Part shown: piece after piece, positions 29,250-41,846 of the stretch
How positions within the stretch are numbered: the stretch's first letter is position 1
Layout of the letters: every line of letters begins with the position of its first letter
Source of the DNA: Myxococcota bacterium
Lineage (GTDB): Bacteria; Myxococcota_A; UBA9160; SMWR01
Direction: 5' to 3'
NCBI GenBank assembly: GCA_039030075.1
Contig: JBCCEW010000030.1
Location: forward strand, 1-64,000
DNA: 64,000 nucleotides
Made by a program: the position numbers and the translations under genes
The notes under the pieces: generated by a model
What the model was told of the DNA's origin: nothing
Seen by the model: only the letters and a program-made list of their open reading frames with translations
Databases searched by the model: none

Positions 29250-30209
29250 CTAGTAGTTGGCGCGCAGATCCATCCCTTGATAGAGGGACGCTACCTGCTC
29301 GGCGTAGCCGTTGAACGGCAACGTCTCGCGGCGCCGGAACTCGCCGATGCGGCGTTCGCGCTTCTGGCTCCACCGCGGATGATCGACGGCCGGGTTCACG
29401 TTCGAGTAGAAGCCGTACTCGCGCGGCGCAGAGATGTTCCAGCTCGTGGGCGGCAGGGTCTTCGTCAGACGGATCCGCACGATCGACTTGATGCTCTTGA
29501 AGCCGTACTTCCACGGCACCACGAGGCGCAGGGGCGCGCCGTTCTGGTTGGGCAACACCTGCCCGTACATGCCGACCGCGAGCAGCGTCAACGGATGCAT
29601 CGCTTCGTCGATCCGCAGCCCCTCGACATAGGGCCACTCGAGGACCGAACGGCGCTGACCGGGCATCTGCGCGGGATCGTGCAGCGTCTCGAACGCGACG
29701 TACTTCGCGTTCGAGGTGGGCTCGAAGCGCTTCAGGAGATCTCCGAGCGAGAAGCCGACCCAGGGAATCACCATCGACCAGGCCTCGACGCAGCGAAACC
29801 GGTAGACCCGTTCCTCGAGCGTGTGCGGGCGGATCAGGTCTTCGATGCCGATCTCACCGGGTTTTCCGACCTCGCCATCGATGCGGACGTTCCAGGGCCG
29901 CGTCCGCAGGGTGTGTGCGTAGCGCGCCGGGTCGTCCTTGCCGGTCCCGAACTCGTAGAAGTTGTTGTAGCTGGCCGCGTCCGCAAACGGGGTCGGGGCC
30001 TCGGCCACGCTGAGGGGGCTCTTGACGACGCCCTGGAGCTTCTCGCCGGTCGGAGCCGTCGCGGCCGCGCCGGCCTCTTCCATGCCGCAGCCGATCGACA
30101 GACCGGCGCCGAGCCAGGCCGAGTGGCGCAGGAATTCGCGGCGTCGCAGGTACTGCGCCTCGGAGGTGATCTCACGGGAGGGCGGCTCGGGCTGGCGGTG
30201 GCGCGTCAT
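29250..30209 (-). CDS. msrP: Periplasmic protein-methionine-sulfoxide reductase, molybdopterin catalytic subunit
   Basis: A 319-residue sulfite-oxidase-fold enzyme exported by Tat. The signal carries RRREFLRHS at about residues 22-30 and a hydrophobic core with a Cys. The molybdenum-ligand cysteine is expected in [15 protein letters not shown] near residue 140. The family C-terminus has [11 protein letters not shown]. It reduces methionine sulfoxide in periplasmic proteins. msrQ follows directly. The N-terminal Cys in LSIGCGMEE looks like a lipobox, so the mature protein might be lipid-anchored, which is not typical. Confidence 0.95.
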   Translation of the reverse strand: MTRHRQPEPPSREITSEAQYLRRREFLRHSAWLGAGLSIGCGMEEAGAAATAPTGEKLQGVVKSPLSVAEAPTPFADAASYNNFYEFGTGKDDPARYAHTLRTRPWNVRIDGEVGKPGEIGIEDLIRPHTLEERVYRFRCVEAWSMVIPWVGFSLGDLLKRFEPTSNAKYVAFETLHDPAQMPGQRRSVLEWPYVEGLRIDEAMHPLTLLAVGMYGQVLPNQNGAPLRLVVPWKYGFKSIKSIVRIRLTKTLPPTSWNISAPREYGFYSNVNPAVDHPRWSQKRERRIGEFRRRETLPFNGYAEQVASLYQGMDLRANY

Positions 30210-30327
30210 ACGGTCCTCATCGGATGGTTCCCGGACTAGGGGTAGCGGATCGCGGGGCGTGGAATCGGTCCGATCCCGGGGGACGGGCGCGGAACGTGGG
30301 GTTGGATGCCCGAGGCGGCTCGGGGTG

Positions 30328-31467
30328 TCAGGGGCGTTCGCGGGCGGCCGCCTTGAAGAGCCGCTCGAGCGTCTCGGCAGGGGCCGGAGTCTCGCGGGCC
30401 AGAGCGAGGTTTTCGCGGACGTGCGGCTCTTCGCGCATCCCCACCACTGCGCTCGTGATCTGGGGCGTGCTCCGCACGAACTGCAGGCAGCGCTGCGCGT
30501 CGCTGTGGGCCTCGGGGAAGGCGTCGGTCAGGCTGTCCGGGAGCCGTCCGAGGACCCGACCCTGGACGAGGGGGGCGCTGGCCAGGACGACGGTACCGGT
30601 ACCGCGCAGGGTCTCGAGCACCGCCGCGGTGTGACCCTCGGGCCCGATCTGGGAGTCGAGACGGAAGGCCTGCGACATCGCGACGCTGTACGGGAGCTGC
30701 AGGTACCGCAGGTGATGGTCGCCGCCGCCCACCTCCAATGCCCAGTCGAAGACGTCCAGGATCGCGAGATGATCCCGCTCGGTATGGGGCTGGAGGAAGC
30801 CGTCCCACGTGCAGATGCCATAGGCCGAGATCTCGCCGTCCGAGACGGCGCCTTCCAGGGCTTCGAAGGCGGCGCATAGCTTGTTTCGAAACTCGTCGGC
30901 CGTGGCCCCCTCGAGGTGCAGCTCGGGCTCCTCGATCAGGTAGGCGTCCAGGGTGTCGAGCCGGAGGTTCTCGCGACTGCGACGCAGCTGGTCGCGCAGG
31001 AACGCCGGAGCGAGGGAGTGTACGCCCTGGGCGAGGTCCATCGGGTCGAGGAGGCCCGTCTCGACGTAGGTCTCCCGCAGGTACCGACGAGGCTGGGGAT
31101 GGCGGTCGAGGGAGTCGGGGTCCGCGGTCAGATAGCCGCCGCGTGACACGACCACGACCTCGTCGCGCTGCGCCAGCTCCTCTTCGAATGCGCGCTCCAG
31201 AGCCGCTCCCAGGCAGCGCTCGCTATGGAAGCTGCGATCCGAGAGCGCTGTGACGAAGACGTTCACCCCGCCTTCCAGCAGGAGCGGAACCGCGGAGCGG
31301 TAGAGGAGGTCGTCGACGCCGCCGGGCTCTCCATTCCGGGTGCCCAGTGCAAGCGAACTCAGAGAGAGCCGGTCGGGTGCCCGGAAGTGCCCCTCGAGAC
31401 CCGAGAAACGTGCAGCAAACCGCGCAGTCCCCTCGGGTGTGGCTCGGCCCGGCGTCGGTTCGCTCAT
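30328..31467 (-). CDS. Aldo/keto reductase-like protein
   Basis: A 379-residue protein related to aldo/keto reductases, longer than the usual 300-330. Matching segments include [28 protein letters not shown], an [15 protein letters not shown] region and [16 protein letters not shown] near the end. The canonical catalytic tetrad is not obvious by eye, so activity is uncertain. The ATG at 31467 starts MSEPTPGR; a longer frame upstream is antisense to the next gene. It is the first gene of the minus-strand run that continues with msrP. Confidence 0.72.
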   Translation of the reverse strand: MSEPTPGRATPEGTARFAARFSGLEGHFRAPDRLSLSSLALGTRNGEPGGVDDLLYRSAVPLLLEGGVNVFVTALSDRSFHSERCLGAALERAFEEELAQRDEVVVVSRGGYLTADPDSLDRHPQPRRYLRETYVETGLLDPMDLAQGVHSLAPAFLRDQLRRSRENLRLDTLDAYLIEEPELHLEGATADEFRNKLCAAFEALEGAVSDGEISAYGICTWDGFLQPHTERDHLAILDVFDWALEVGGGDHHLRYLQLPYSVAMSQAFRLDSQIGPEGHTAAVLETLRGTGTVVLASAPLVQGRVLGRLPDSLTDAFPEAHSDAQRCLQFVRSTPQITSAVVGMREEPHVRENLALARETPAPAETLERLFKAAARERP

Positions 31468-31539
31468 CGCGTCGCGAGCGTAGCTCGGCCCGGGCCGGCA
31501 CTTCAGACCTGCGCGCGACTTGCCGATTCGGGGACCACG

Positions 31540-32130
31540 ATGCCCGATCACACCAACAACGGAATCAACGTGTCCGCGGAGGAGCGAAAGTTCCTGCGCC
31601 GCACCTTCCACCGCTTCGCCATGCCCTACGCCCTCGGCGCACTCGCGCTGGTCGGTGTGGTCATGCTCTCGCAAGACGGCTCGGATGCCGGGTCCGGCGT
31701 CGATGAGGCGACAATCACCGCACTCGAAGAACGCCTGGCCACGCTCGAGGGAAGTCTGCCGACGCTCGGGGAACGCATGGACCAGGTGAAGTCGGATCTC
31801 GCAGGAAGCACCCAGCGATTGACGGCTCTGGAGGAGAAGCGAGGCCAGGCATCGTCGCAGGACTGGGCTTCGACCCAGCGCGACGCACGTCGCGCAAACG
31901 AGCGGGTGAAGAAGCTCGAGTCGGCGTTCGAGAAGGCGGCTGCGACCCAACGCATCGATGCGCTCGCACAGCGCATGCAAAGGGTCGAAGAGCAGAGTGC
32001 GGCGGCGCTGGCTGCCGCGCGCCAGGTCGCGGATGCCGCCCGCGCACCCGCTCGCACCCCGGCACCGCCGGCTGCGGCGCCGCGCCCGGCGCCCACCCCC
32101 GGAGCCGCAGCTCCCGCATCCCGGCCCTGA
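31540..32130 (+). CDS. Membrane-anchored coiled-coil protein, function unknown
   Basis: A 196-residue protein I do not recognise. One transmembrane helix lies at about 29-45 (YALGALALVGVVMLS) after a short cytoplasmic head. A long predicted coiled coil follows from about 55 to 165, rich in Leu, Glu, Gln and Arg (TALEERLATLEG, AQRMQRVEEQ). An Ala/Pro tail closes it. The topology suggests a periplasmic spacer or scaffold. It is divergent from the aldo/keto reductase gene and 218 nt before htpX. Confidence 0.7.
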   Translation: MPDHTNNGINVSAEERKFLRRTFHRFAMPYALGALALVGVVMLSQDGSDAGSGVDEATITALEERLATLEGSLPTLGERMDQVKSDLAGSTQRLTALEEKRGQASSQDWASTQRDARRANERVKKLESAFEKAAATQRIDALAQRMQRVEEQSAAALAAARQVADAARAPARTPAPPAAAPRPAPTPGAAAPASRP

Positions 32131-32183
32131 CCGGGCCGACCCGAGTTCCCCGCGGGCCTGTCCGCCCGTTTGCACCGGGTCCA

Positions 32184-32208
32184 CGCGTCCCTAGCTTCCT
32201 TGGACGCG
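32184..32208 (+). terminator. Possible hairpin between the coiled-coil gene and htpX
   Basis: CGCGTCC at 32184-32190 pairs with GGACGCG at 32202-32208 around an 11-nt loop. It lies 54 nt after the coiled-coil stop. No T-run follows, so termination is only a possibility. Confidence 0.3.
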
Positions 32209-32348
32209 AGCGTGAGCACCTGGATGCGCGCGCTCGGACCTGCCGCCGGGTCGCGGGCGGGGAACGCTAGGCTCCCTCGCGACATCGGAAGATCGGTCAT
32301 CCCGATTTCGCAATCCCCGCCTACGCCGAAGGCGGAGAAGGAGCCCAC

Positions 32349-33224
32349 ATGAAGCGCATCGCCCTCTTCCTCGCGACGAACTTCGCGATCATGCTCGTGC
32401 TGTTCATCGCGGCGAACCTGCTCGAAGGGTTCCTCGCCTCCCAGGGCATCGTCTTCCAGAACAGCCAGCTGTTGGTCTTTGCGTTCGTCTTCGGCATGGG
32501 CGGCAGCTTCATTTCCCTCTGGATGTCGAAGTGGATGGCGATTCGCTCCACCGGCGCCCATGTCATCGAGGAGCCCAGCAACAGCACCGAGTCGTGGCTC
32601 GTTCAGACCGTTGCCCACCAGGCGCAGGCCGCCGGGATCGGCATGCCCCAGGTGGCGATCTTTCCGTCCGATTCTCCCAATGCGTTCGCCACGGGCGCGC
32701 GCCGCGACAAGTCCCTGGTCGCCGTGAGCACCGGCCTGCTTCAGCGCATGGACAAGGGCGAAGTCGAAGCGGTGCTGGGCCACGAGGTCAGCCACGTCGC
32801 GAATGGCGACATGATCACGCTCACGCTCATTCAGGGCGTGGTGAACACCTTCGTCTTCTTCCTCTCCCGCCTGATCGGCGGGTTCATCGACCGCGTCGTC
32901 TTCCGCAACGAGGAGGGCTACGGGATCGGCTACTTCGTGTCCGTGATCTTCGCCCAGATCGTGCTCGGGATTCTCGCGAGCATCCTGGTGATGTGGTTCT
33001 CGCGACGCCGCGAGTTCAGCGCCGATGCCGGCGGTGCTCGACTGGCGGGCCGGACCGAGATGATCAACGCGCTGCGCCGCTTGAAAGCAGAGACCGACCC
33101 GGAGCCGTTGCCCGAGCAGATGCGCGCCTTCGGAATCTCGGGTGGCAGCGCGTTCTCGCGGCTGTTCATGTCGCACCCGCCGCTCGACGAGCGGATCGCG
33201 GCCCTCGAACGCGGGACCGTCTGA
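32349..33224 (+). CDS. htpX: Membrane zinc metalloprotease HtpX
   Basis: A 291-residue M48 protease of normal length. Two N-terminal transmembrane segments ([19 protein letters not shown] and a second at about 37-55) are followed by the zinc motif HEVSH near residue 145, and a second pair of hydrophobic segments comes later. The third zinc ligand is expected in [11 protein letters not shown]. It degrades misfolded inner-membrane proteins with FtsH. The ATG has AAGGAG 6 nt upstream. Confidence 0.97.
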   Translation: MKRIALFLATNFAIMLVLFIAANLLEGFLASQGIVFQNSQLLVFAFVFGMGGSFISLWMSKWMAIRSTGAHVIEEPSNSTESWLVQTVAHQAQAAGIGMPQVAIFPSDSPNAFATGARRDKSLVAVSTGLLQRMDKGEVEAVLGHEVSHVANGDMITLTLIQGVVNTFVFFLSRLIGGFIDRVVFRNEEGYGIGYFVSVIFAQIVLGILASILVMWFSRRREFSADAGGARLAGRTEMINALRRLKAETDPEPLPEQMRAFGISGGSAFSRLFMSHPPLDERIAALERGTV

Positions 33225-33230
33225 CGGCTC

Positions 33231-34367
33231 CTACGGACCGCCGATCGAGGCGACGCCCGAGAGCACCAGCCGGACCAGCTCACTCTGTCGACCCGTATGG
33301 GTCTTCGCGAACACCTGCTTGAGCTGGCTGCGCGCGGTGTTGACGGTGACGCCGCGGGCCTCGGCCGCTTCATCCAGCGAGCATCCCTGGCACAAGAGCT
33401 CTACCAGGTGGGTCTCGGCTTCGGTGAGCCCGTAGAGCGCATTCAGGGCTTCTCGCCTGCGGAGCGTGCCCTCGTCGAGGTCCGAGAAGTAGATCACCGC
33501 GACGGCGTCGGGGAGCGTGGCATCGCCTTCGTCGGGACGCAGAGGTGCCACCATTGCGGGGTAGGCGCGACCCTCGGAACGTCGCCGGATCGCGAGCACG
33601 TCGCTGTTGCGGGCTTCCCCGTCGGCAGCGGCGCTGATCGCGAACTGGATGTAGCGCTGGAGCAAGCGCTGGTCGTCCGGGTCGCTCGCGCGCAATGCGC
33701 CCTCGTGCAGGGACAAGCCGTCGCCGTCCGCGAGTAGGGAGACGGCGAGGCGGTTTGCATGCAGTACCTGGCCGCGGGCGTCCAGCAGGACGAGACCCGT
33801 CGGGAAACGATCGATCGCCTTGCTCAGGGCGTGCTGGCGTCGCGTCGTGGCGTGGATCGCGTAAGCGCGCGCCAGGTGCGGCACGAGCTGATCGGCGAAC
33901 CCCAGGTCCTGCATCGTGAACGGAGCGCGGCCCTCCTGCGGGAAGATCGCGATGCCGGCCACCGGGCGGCCCCCGTCGAGTGCGACGGTGTGTCCGATCG
34001 GTCCGTGGTCGGCGAGTCCCTGGGGCTTCATCCACTGCAGGTAGAAGTCGCTCTCGGCGATGCGCTCGGCCGAGACCACCTCGCTCGCCAGGCCGAAGCG
34101 ACCCACGAACTGGTTGCGCCGCGCCTCCTCCCAGGGCAGGCCGCGGGTCACGTAGTGGGCGAAGGTGGGCTGGAACTCGTCCGCGAAGCCCCCGGTGCTC
34201 GCGAAGAAGACGCCGGAGAGGGGCGCCCCCGGTAGCTGGAGCGCGTACCCGGTGGGAGCTCCGCCGTAGGCCTCGGACAGGGCGTCGACGAAGCCCTGCC
34301 AGCGCGACGTCTCGAGGGAGGCGTCGTAGATCTGCTCGATCAGCGGCAGGACGGCTGCGGGGTCCAC
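33231..34367 (-). CDS. LuxR-type helix-turn-helix regulator with PAS-like sensing region
   Basis: A 378-residue regulator. The C-terminus is a LuxR/FixJ HTH: LTEAETHLVELLCQGCSLDEAAEARGVTVNTAR near residues 310-345, then KQVFAKTHTGRQSELV. The central part (about 200-290) resembles a PAS domain (AIDRFPTGLVLLDARGQVLHANR). The first 190 residues match no autoinducer domain I recognise. GTG at 34367 is chosen because its product begins cleanly (MDPAAVLPLIEQIYDAS). A TTG 57 nt further upstream also keeps the frame. It is convergent with htpX, 6 nt apart, and its leader lies just past the terminator at 34502-34527. Confidence 0.85.
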   Translation of the reverse strand: MDPAAVLPLIEQIYDASLETSRWQGFVDALSEAYGGAPTGYALQLPGAPLSGVFFASTGGFADEFQPTFAHYVTRGLPWEEARRNQFVGRFGLASEVVSAERIAESDFYLQWMKPQGLADHGPIGHTVALDGGRPVAGIAIFPQEGRAPFTMQDLGFADQLVPHLARAYAIHATTRRQHALSKAIDRFPTGLVLLDARGQVLHANRLAVSLLADGDGLSLHEGALRASDPDDQRLLQRYIQFAISAAADGEARNSDVLAIRRRSEGRAYPAMVAPLRPDEGDATLPDAVAVIYFSDLDEGTLRRREALNALYGLTEAETHLVELLCQGCSLDEAAEARGVTVNTARSQLKQVFAKTHTGRQSELVRLVLSGVASIGGP

Positions 34368-34778
34368 CGGCGACTCGCGGTTGGAGGGAGACCCAGGATA
34401 TCCCGGGCCGGGATCGCGGAACAATCAGGAAGGTCGGCGCGTCCCCAGGGGGATCGGAGGCTCGACAAGGGGCCCTCCGCGCGCGAGAGGCCCCAAAAAA
34501 TGAGGCCCGCTCCGAAGAGCGGGCCTCGAGGAACCATCAGTGTGCGCAAGTCGTTGGAGTTGTGATTGTTCCTCTACCGAGGAGAAACCGGAAAGGCCGT
34601 GTGGGCTCGTGTGGCGCCGCCGGTCCCTCATCCGTCGGCACCACCGGCCTCTCCAGGTCCGCCTGAAACGAGCATGACGGATGGCCGAAGCGCCATCTTC
34701 CCCCAAATGGGGGGAGTTTCCCCGAAACCCGAGGCGTCGCTAAGCCTCGGCTGCTTCAGCGCTTTCCAGTCTGGCCAG
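34368..34778 (-). ncRNA. 411-nt non-coding stretch with tandem hairpins and terminator; candidate structured RNA or leader
   Basis: No convincing gene lies between gcvP and the LuxR-type gene. Read on the minus strand it holds three consecutive hairpins and then a strong terminator. The first pairs CCGAGGC with GCCTCGG (34729-34735 with 34744-34750). The second is a CCCCC-AAAT-GGGGG stem (34700-34713). The third pairs GATGGC with GCCATC (34680-34685 with 34692-34697). These could be gcvP 3' UTR, an independent small RNA, or a leader controlling the LuxR-type gene by attenuation. I could not match it to a known riboswitch. A 93-codon open frame here overlaps the terminator and is not credible. 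Confidence 0.4.
34502..34527 (-). terminator. Strong intrinsic terminator
   Basis: A perfect 11-bp stem, GAGGCCCGCTC with GAGCGGGCCTC, around a CGAA loop. On the minus strand the stem is followed by ATTTTTT (complement of the A-run at 34495-34500). It stops transcripts coming from gcvP or from an RNA starting in between, 250 nt after the gcvP stop. Confidence 0.88.
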
Positions 34779-37680
<2,902 letters not shown>

Positions 37681-37682
<2 letters not shown>

Positions 37683-38475
37683 GAAGGTCTTCTTTCGCTG
37701 CGGGCTCGGCGGAGGACGGGAGCCGCGGGTTCCGAATGGAGCAGGGCAGGAACGCGGTACGCGGGGCCGAACGACGTTTGCGCGACGCCTGGGGGAGGCC
37801 TCGAACGCGGGAGCACCGAAGGGATACCCGCTCGTTCGCAGTCTCGCCATCGCATTGGCGTGTGTTGGCGTTGCCCTGGGGGGCGACGCTGCCGTCGCAG
37901 CCGACGAGAAGCCCGAGCTGCGCATCGTGTGTCTCGGAGACTCGCTCACCGAGGGCTACGGACTCGCGCCCGAGCTGGCGTACCCGTACTTGCTGGAGGC
38001 GGCGCTTCGAGAACAGGGGCACCCGGCGCGCGTCGTCAACGCGGGTATCAGCGGTTCGACGTCGGCCAGCGCCGTGGGCCGCCTGCGCTGGCAGCTGCGG
38101 AGCGAGCCCGACATCGTGATCCTGGCGCTCGGCGGCAACGACGGACTTCGCGGCGTCGACGTGACGGCAACGCGCAAGCACCTCTCGGAAGCGATCCGCC
38201 TCGCGACCGATCGTGGCGTCCGGGTGCTCCTGGCCGGCATGAAGATGCCGCCGAACTATGGTCCCGAGTACACGCGCGACTTCGAGGCCTTGTTTCCCGA
38301 CCTCGCGGAGAAACACAGCGTCCCGCTCATCCCATTCCTCCTCGAGGGAGTCGCAGCCGATCCGAAGCTGAACCTTCCGGATGGAATCCACCCGAACGCC
38401 CGCGGAACCGAGATCATGACCCAGAACGTGCTGTCCGCTCTGCTTCCCATGCTCGCCCAGGAGGCGGGCTCTTGA
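37681..38475 (+). CDS. tesA: SGNH/GDSL arylesterase-lysophospholipase, TesA-like
   Basis: An SGNH hydrolase exported to the periplasm. The catalytic blocks are [11 protein letters not shown] (Ser), [10 protein letters not shown] (Gly), [10 protein letters not shown] (Asn) and DGIHPN (Asp-His), in that order. Relatives of E. coli TesA hydrolyse acyl-CoA, lysophospholipids and esters. A hydrophobic signal-like segment ([15 protein letters not shown]) precedes the domain, but the N-terminal start is uncertain. The ATG at 37681 gives a 52-residue head before the signal, and its bases overlap the gcvP start on the other strand, so the real start may lie inside. It overlaps the next gene by 4 nt (TTGA). 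The order tesA-ABC ATPase-ABC permease resembles E. coli tesA and ybbAP. Confidence 0.85.
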
Positions 38476-39134
38476 TCCTGTCCGTCGATCGGGTTCGCAA
38501 GGAGTTCACATCGCCGGCCGGGACCATCGAGGTCCTGCGCGGCGTCGACCTGTCGGTGCAGGCGGGTGAGACGGTGGCGATCGTCGGTGAGTCGGGAAGC
38601 GGCAAGTCGACCCTGCTCTCCCTGCTTGCGGGGCTCGACGTACCGACGCAGGGTGAAGTACGCGTCGACGGGGAGAATCTCGCCGCGCTCGGCGAAGCCG
38701 ACCTCGCGCGCTTTCGCGCCCGCAAACTTGGCATCGTGTTTCAGCAGTTCCACCTGATGAGTGGCCTTTCCGCCCTCGAGAACGTCAGCCTCCCGCTCGA
38801 GCTGCAGGGAGTCGCAGAGGCCACCCAGCGCGCGGGCGAAGTGCTCGAACAGGTGGGCCTCGGCCACCGCGCGGACCACCTGCCGTCCCGGCTCTCCGGC
38901 GGCGAGTGTCAGCGCGTGGCGATCGCGCGCGCTCTGGTGGTGGAGCCGAGCCTGCTGCTCGCCGACGAGCCGTCGGGCAGCCTCGATGCGAAGACCGGCG
39001 CCGCCATCGACCGCTTGCTCTTCGATCTGGTGGAACGCCGCGGCGCGACGCTCGTCCTGGTGACCCACAGCGATCGGCTCGCGGCGGCGTGCGATCGCTG
39101 CCTCCGCCTCGTCGACGGCAAGCTGGACGGCTAG
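38472..39134 (+). CDS. ybbA: ABC transporter ATP-binding protein, YbbA/LolD-like
   Basis: A 220-residue ABC ATPase. The motifs are Walker A GESGSGKST, Q-loop VFQQFHLM, signature LSGGECQRV and Walker B LLLADEPSGSLD. The MacB/LolD-type subgroup fits because its partner is an FtsX-type permease. It starts with TTG overlapping the tesA-like stop, and the permease ATG is 2 nt after its own stop. The pair may extract or move a lipid or other hydrophobic substrate at the inner membrane, and its linkage to TesA fits that reading. Confidence 0.93.
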   Translation: MILSVDRVRKEFTSPAGTIEVLRGVDLSVQAGETVAIVGESGSGKSTLLSLLAGLDVPTQGEVRVDGENLAALGEADLARFRARKLGIVFQQFHLMSGLSALENVSLPLELQGVAEATQRAGEVLEQVGLGHRADHLPSRLSGGECQRVAIARALVVEPSLLLADEPSGSLDAKTGAAIDRLLFDLVERRGATLVLVTHSDRLAAACDRCLRLVDGKLDG

Positions 39135-39136
39135 CC

Positions 39137-41713
39137 ATGCTGCTGCTCCGGCTCGCGTTGCGCGAGATTCGCAACCATCCGCGTTTCTCCCTCTTCTTCA
39201 CGCTGAACCTCGCGCTCGGTTTCGCGGGCTTCGTGGCGCTCGACGCGTTCGAGAGTTCGGTATCGCGCGCCCTCGAAGCACGCTCCCAGGCGTTCCTGGG
39301 AGCCGATGTCGCGGTCAACGGATCGCGGCCCTTCTCCGATGCGGAAGTGGAAGAACTCGATGCCGCTGCCGGTGAAGGGGCGAGCATCGCCCGGGCCGTC
39401 GTGCTCTTCTCGATGGCCGGCAATGGCGAGCGCGCGCGACTCGTCGAGCTTCGGGCCATCGACACGGCATTCCCGCTGTACGGGGAGATCGCGCTCGACG
39501 ACGGCAGCCTGGGGAGCGCGCCGGACGTCCGGGGCGCCTTCCGCGACGCACCGGGTGCCTGGATCGACCCGCCGTTGCTGGCCCAGCTCGGCCTCGCTCC
39601 TGGCGACGGTTTGCGCATCGGACAGGAGACGTTCCTCGTCCAGGCCGTGATCGGCCGGGACGGGGGAAGGGCGAGCAGCGGGTTCTCGATCGCGCCGCGC
39701 GTCTACATCGACCTCGGGTCCCTCGACGCCACCGGCCTCGTGGCGACCGGGAGTCGACTCGACTTCCAACGCCTCTATCGCCTGCCCCCGGGCCGCGACG
39801 CGTCCGCCGTGGCCCAGAGCATGCGCTTCGCCCTCGAAGACCCGCGTACCAACGCGCGCTCTCACGACGAAGCCACTCAGGACCTCGCACGGAGCTACGG
39901 AGCGGTCACGCGCTACCTCGGGCTCGTCGCCCTGGTAGCCATCTTTCTCGCAGGGCTGGGAGCGGCGCATCTCTTCCGGGCGCATCTCACGCGCCGCGTT
40001 CGGGACCTCGCGATCCTGGTGAGCCTGGGCGCGACGCGGGCCCGCGCGCAGGCGATCTTCCTGGCACAGCTGTGCCTGCTGGGAGGGTTCGCGGCCCTGT
40101 TGGCGTCGGCGCTCGGGGCGGCCCTGCTGCCGTTGCTCACGGCGATCGTGGCGGACGCGATGCCCATCGGTTTCGCGCCGAGCGTGGGTCTTCGCAGTGT
40201 GTTCGTCGTGACCGCGCTCGCCACGGTCGGCAGCAGCCTGGCCTGCTTGCCTCTGATCGCGCGCTTGCGTCGATTACGCGCCAGCGAGTTGTTCGCAGAA
40301 CAGGCGACGCCCAGCCTGGCCGCCTCCCCCCGCGACGCCTGGTGGTGGCTGCCGGCCGCCGCTGCATTCTGGGCCCTGGCGTGTTGGCGCGCGCAGAGCC
40401 TGTTCGTGGGCACGGCGTTCAGCGGTGCGTTCGCGGCCTCGGCGATCACCTTCGGACTGCTGGGTCTGGTTGCGCTGACCCTGCTCGGCAATCTCCCGCC
40501 ACGTCGGAACCTGTCCTGGCGGCTGGCCATCCGCGAACTGGCGCGCGGGCGGGTTCGCGCGATCTCGAGCTTCGTGTCGCTGGCGCTGTGCGCGTTGCTC
40601 GTGAGTGTCGTGCCCCAGATGCGCGCGGTCCTCGATCGGGACCTCGAGACGCCGCAGGGCACGCAGCTGCCCGGTCTCTTCCTCTTCGACATCCAGCCCG
40701 ATCAGCGAGATGCCCTGCGCAGTCACGTGGCCGGGGAGGGGACCGAGCTCCAGCGCTTGTCCCCGATGATTCGTGCACGCCTCGATCGCATCAACGGCGA
40801 GTCGGTGCGGGCGGCTCCGGGCGAGGCGCGCCCACCGGGGTTGCGGGCGAACCGGGACGCCGAAACCGAGGCGCGTCGACTCCGAGCGCGTCGCTACAAC
40901 CTGACCTATCGCGAAGCTCTCACCGACTCGGAGCGCATGGTCGAAGGACGACGGTTCTCGGGAGCATTCGATCTCACGGGTGACCGCCCGCCCGAGATGT
41001 CACTCGAGGCCGATTTCGCCGAGCGTCTCGGAGTTGGGTTGGGAGACACGCTGACCTTCGACGTGCAAGGCGTTTCGGTCGAAGGGGAGGTCGTCAATCT
41101 GCGCGAGGTTCGCTGGAACAGCCTGCAGCCGAATTTCTTCGTGCTCTTTCAGCCGGGTGTGCTCGAAGAGGCCCCTTCGGTGTTCCTCGCCTCGGTGCCG
41201 AAACTCGAGCCCGAGCGACTCGATGCCCTCCAGGCATCGATCCAGAACGCGTTTCCCAACGTATCGAGCATCGACGTCACCCGCGCCGTGGCGCGCATGC
41301 TGGGCCTGATCGACCAGCTGCAGTGGGCCCTGGCCGGCTCAGCCTGGCTGTCTCTGGCCGTCGGCTGGCTCCTTGTCACCTCGTTGGCGCGCGACGCAGC
41401 AAGGGCGCGGCGCTGGGAGACGAACCTGCTCAAGGTGTTGGGGGCCGAGCTTCCGGCGATCCGGCGCGCCCTCGACGTCGAGTTCGGTCTGCTCGGGTTC
41501 TGCGCCGGATTGATCGGCGCTGGACTCTCCGTGATCGTGGCCGGCGCCTTCAGTACCTGGGTAGTCGAGGTGCCCTGGGCTCCCGAGTGGCGATCTCTCC
41601 TTCTCCCCTGTGTCGGAATCCCACTGATCTGCATCTGGAGTGCAAGGGCGGCAGCCCGCGGGGTACTCCAGGAGCGGCCCCTGGCGCTCCTCCAGGCCGC
41701 AGAAGCCACCTAG
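39137..41713 (+). CDS. ybbP: FtsX-type ABC permease, YbbP-like
   Basis: An 858-residue permease with two FtsX modules and about ten transmembrane segments. An N-terminal anchor ([15 protein letters not shown]) leads to a periplasmic domain starting [17 protein letters not shown]. FtsX-like membrane blocks follow at about 255-450 and near the C-terminus at about 725-850, with a second large periplasmic part between. This length and order are those of YbbP. It is the transmembrane partner of the ATPase before it. Confidence 0.92.
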   Translation: MLLLRLALREIRNHPRFSLFFTLNLALGFAGFVALDAFESSVSRALEARSQAFLGADVAVNGSRPFSDAEVEELDAAAGEGASIARAVVLFSMAGNGERARLVELRAIDTAFPLYGEIALDDGSLGSAPDVRGAFRDAPGAWIDPPLLAQLGLAPGDGLRIGQETFLVQAVIGRDGGRASSGFSIAPRVYIDLGSLDATGLVATGSRLDFQRLYRLPPGRDASAVAQSMRFALEDPRTNARSHDEATQDLARSYGAVTRYLGLVALVAIFLAGLGAAHLFRAHLTRRVRDLAILVSLGATRARAQAIFLAQLCLLGGFAALLASALGAALLPLLTAIVADAMPIGFAPSVGLRSVFVVTALATVGSSLACLPLIARLRRLRASELFAEQATPSLAASPRDAWWWLPAAAAFWALACWRAQSLFVGTAFSGAFAASAITFGLLGLVALTLLGNLPPRRNLSWRLAIRELARGRVRAISSFVSLALCALLVSVVPQMRAVLDRDLETPQGTQLPGLFLFDIQPDQRDALRSHVAGEGTELQRLSPMIRARLDRINGESVRAAPGEARPPGLRANRDAETEARRLRARRYNLTYREALTDSERMVEGRRFSGAFDLTGDRPPEMSLEADFAERLGVGLGDTLTFDVQGVSVEGEVVNLREVRWNSLQPNFFVLFQPGVLEEAPSVFLASVPKLEPERLDALQASIQNAFPNVSSIDVTRAVARMLGLIDQLQWALAGSAWLSLAVGWLLVTSLARDAARARRWETNLLKVLGAELPAIRRALDVEFGLLGFCAGLIGAGLSVIVAGAFSTWVVEVPWAPEWRSLLLPCVGIPLICIWSARAAARGVLQERPLALLQAAEAT

Positions 41714-41830
41714 GCGCCGGGGGAATCCTCGTCCCCGCAGCCGCTCCGCTGCGCCTTCCGCCTTTCTGAGGCGCCATGTGAACGCTTTTCGCGTTTCCGG
41801 CGTCCAAGAATCCGTGCGGACAGAGCCATT

Positions 41831-41836
41831 GGGAGG
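41831..41836 (+). promoter_or_regulatory. Ribosome binding site supporting the sigma factor start
   Basis: GGGAGG lies 10 nt before the GTG at 41847. It is the best Shine-Dalgarno match among several in-frame GTG/TTG candidates (41778, 41814, 41829). Confidence 0.45.
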
Positions 41837-41846
41837 TGTTTCGAGG

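Noticed and set aside
34425-34706. 93-codon open frame between gcvP and the LuxR-type gene
   Set aside because: It runs through the intrinsic terminator and has Arg-rich shadow composition.
37683-37949. N-terminal extension of GcvP by 89 residues
   Set aside because: The extension is Arg/Pro-rich and overlaps the lipase signal region; the family start is at 37682.
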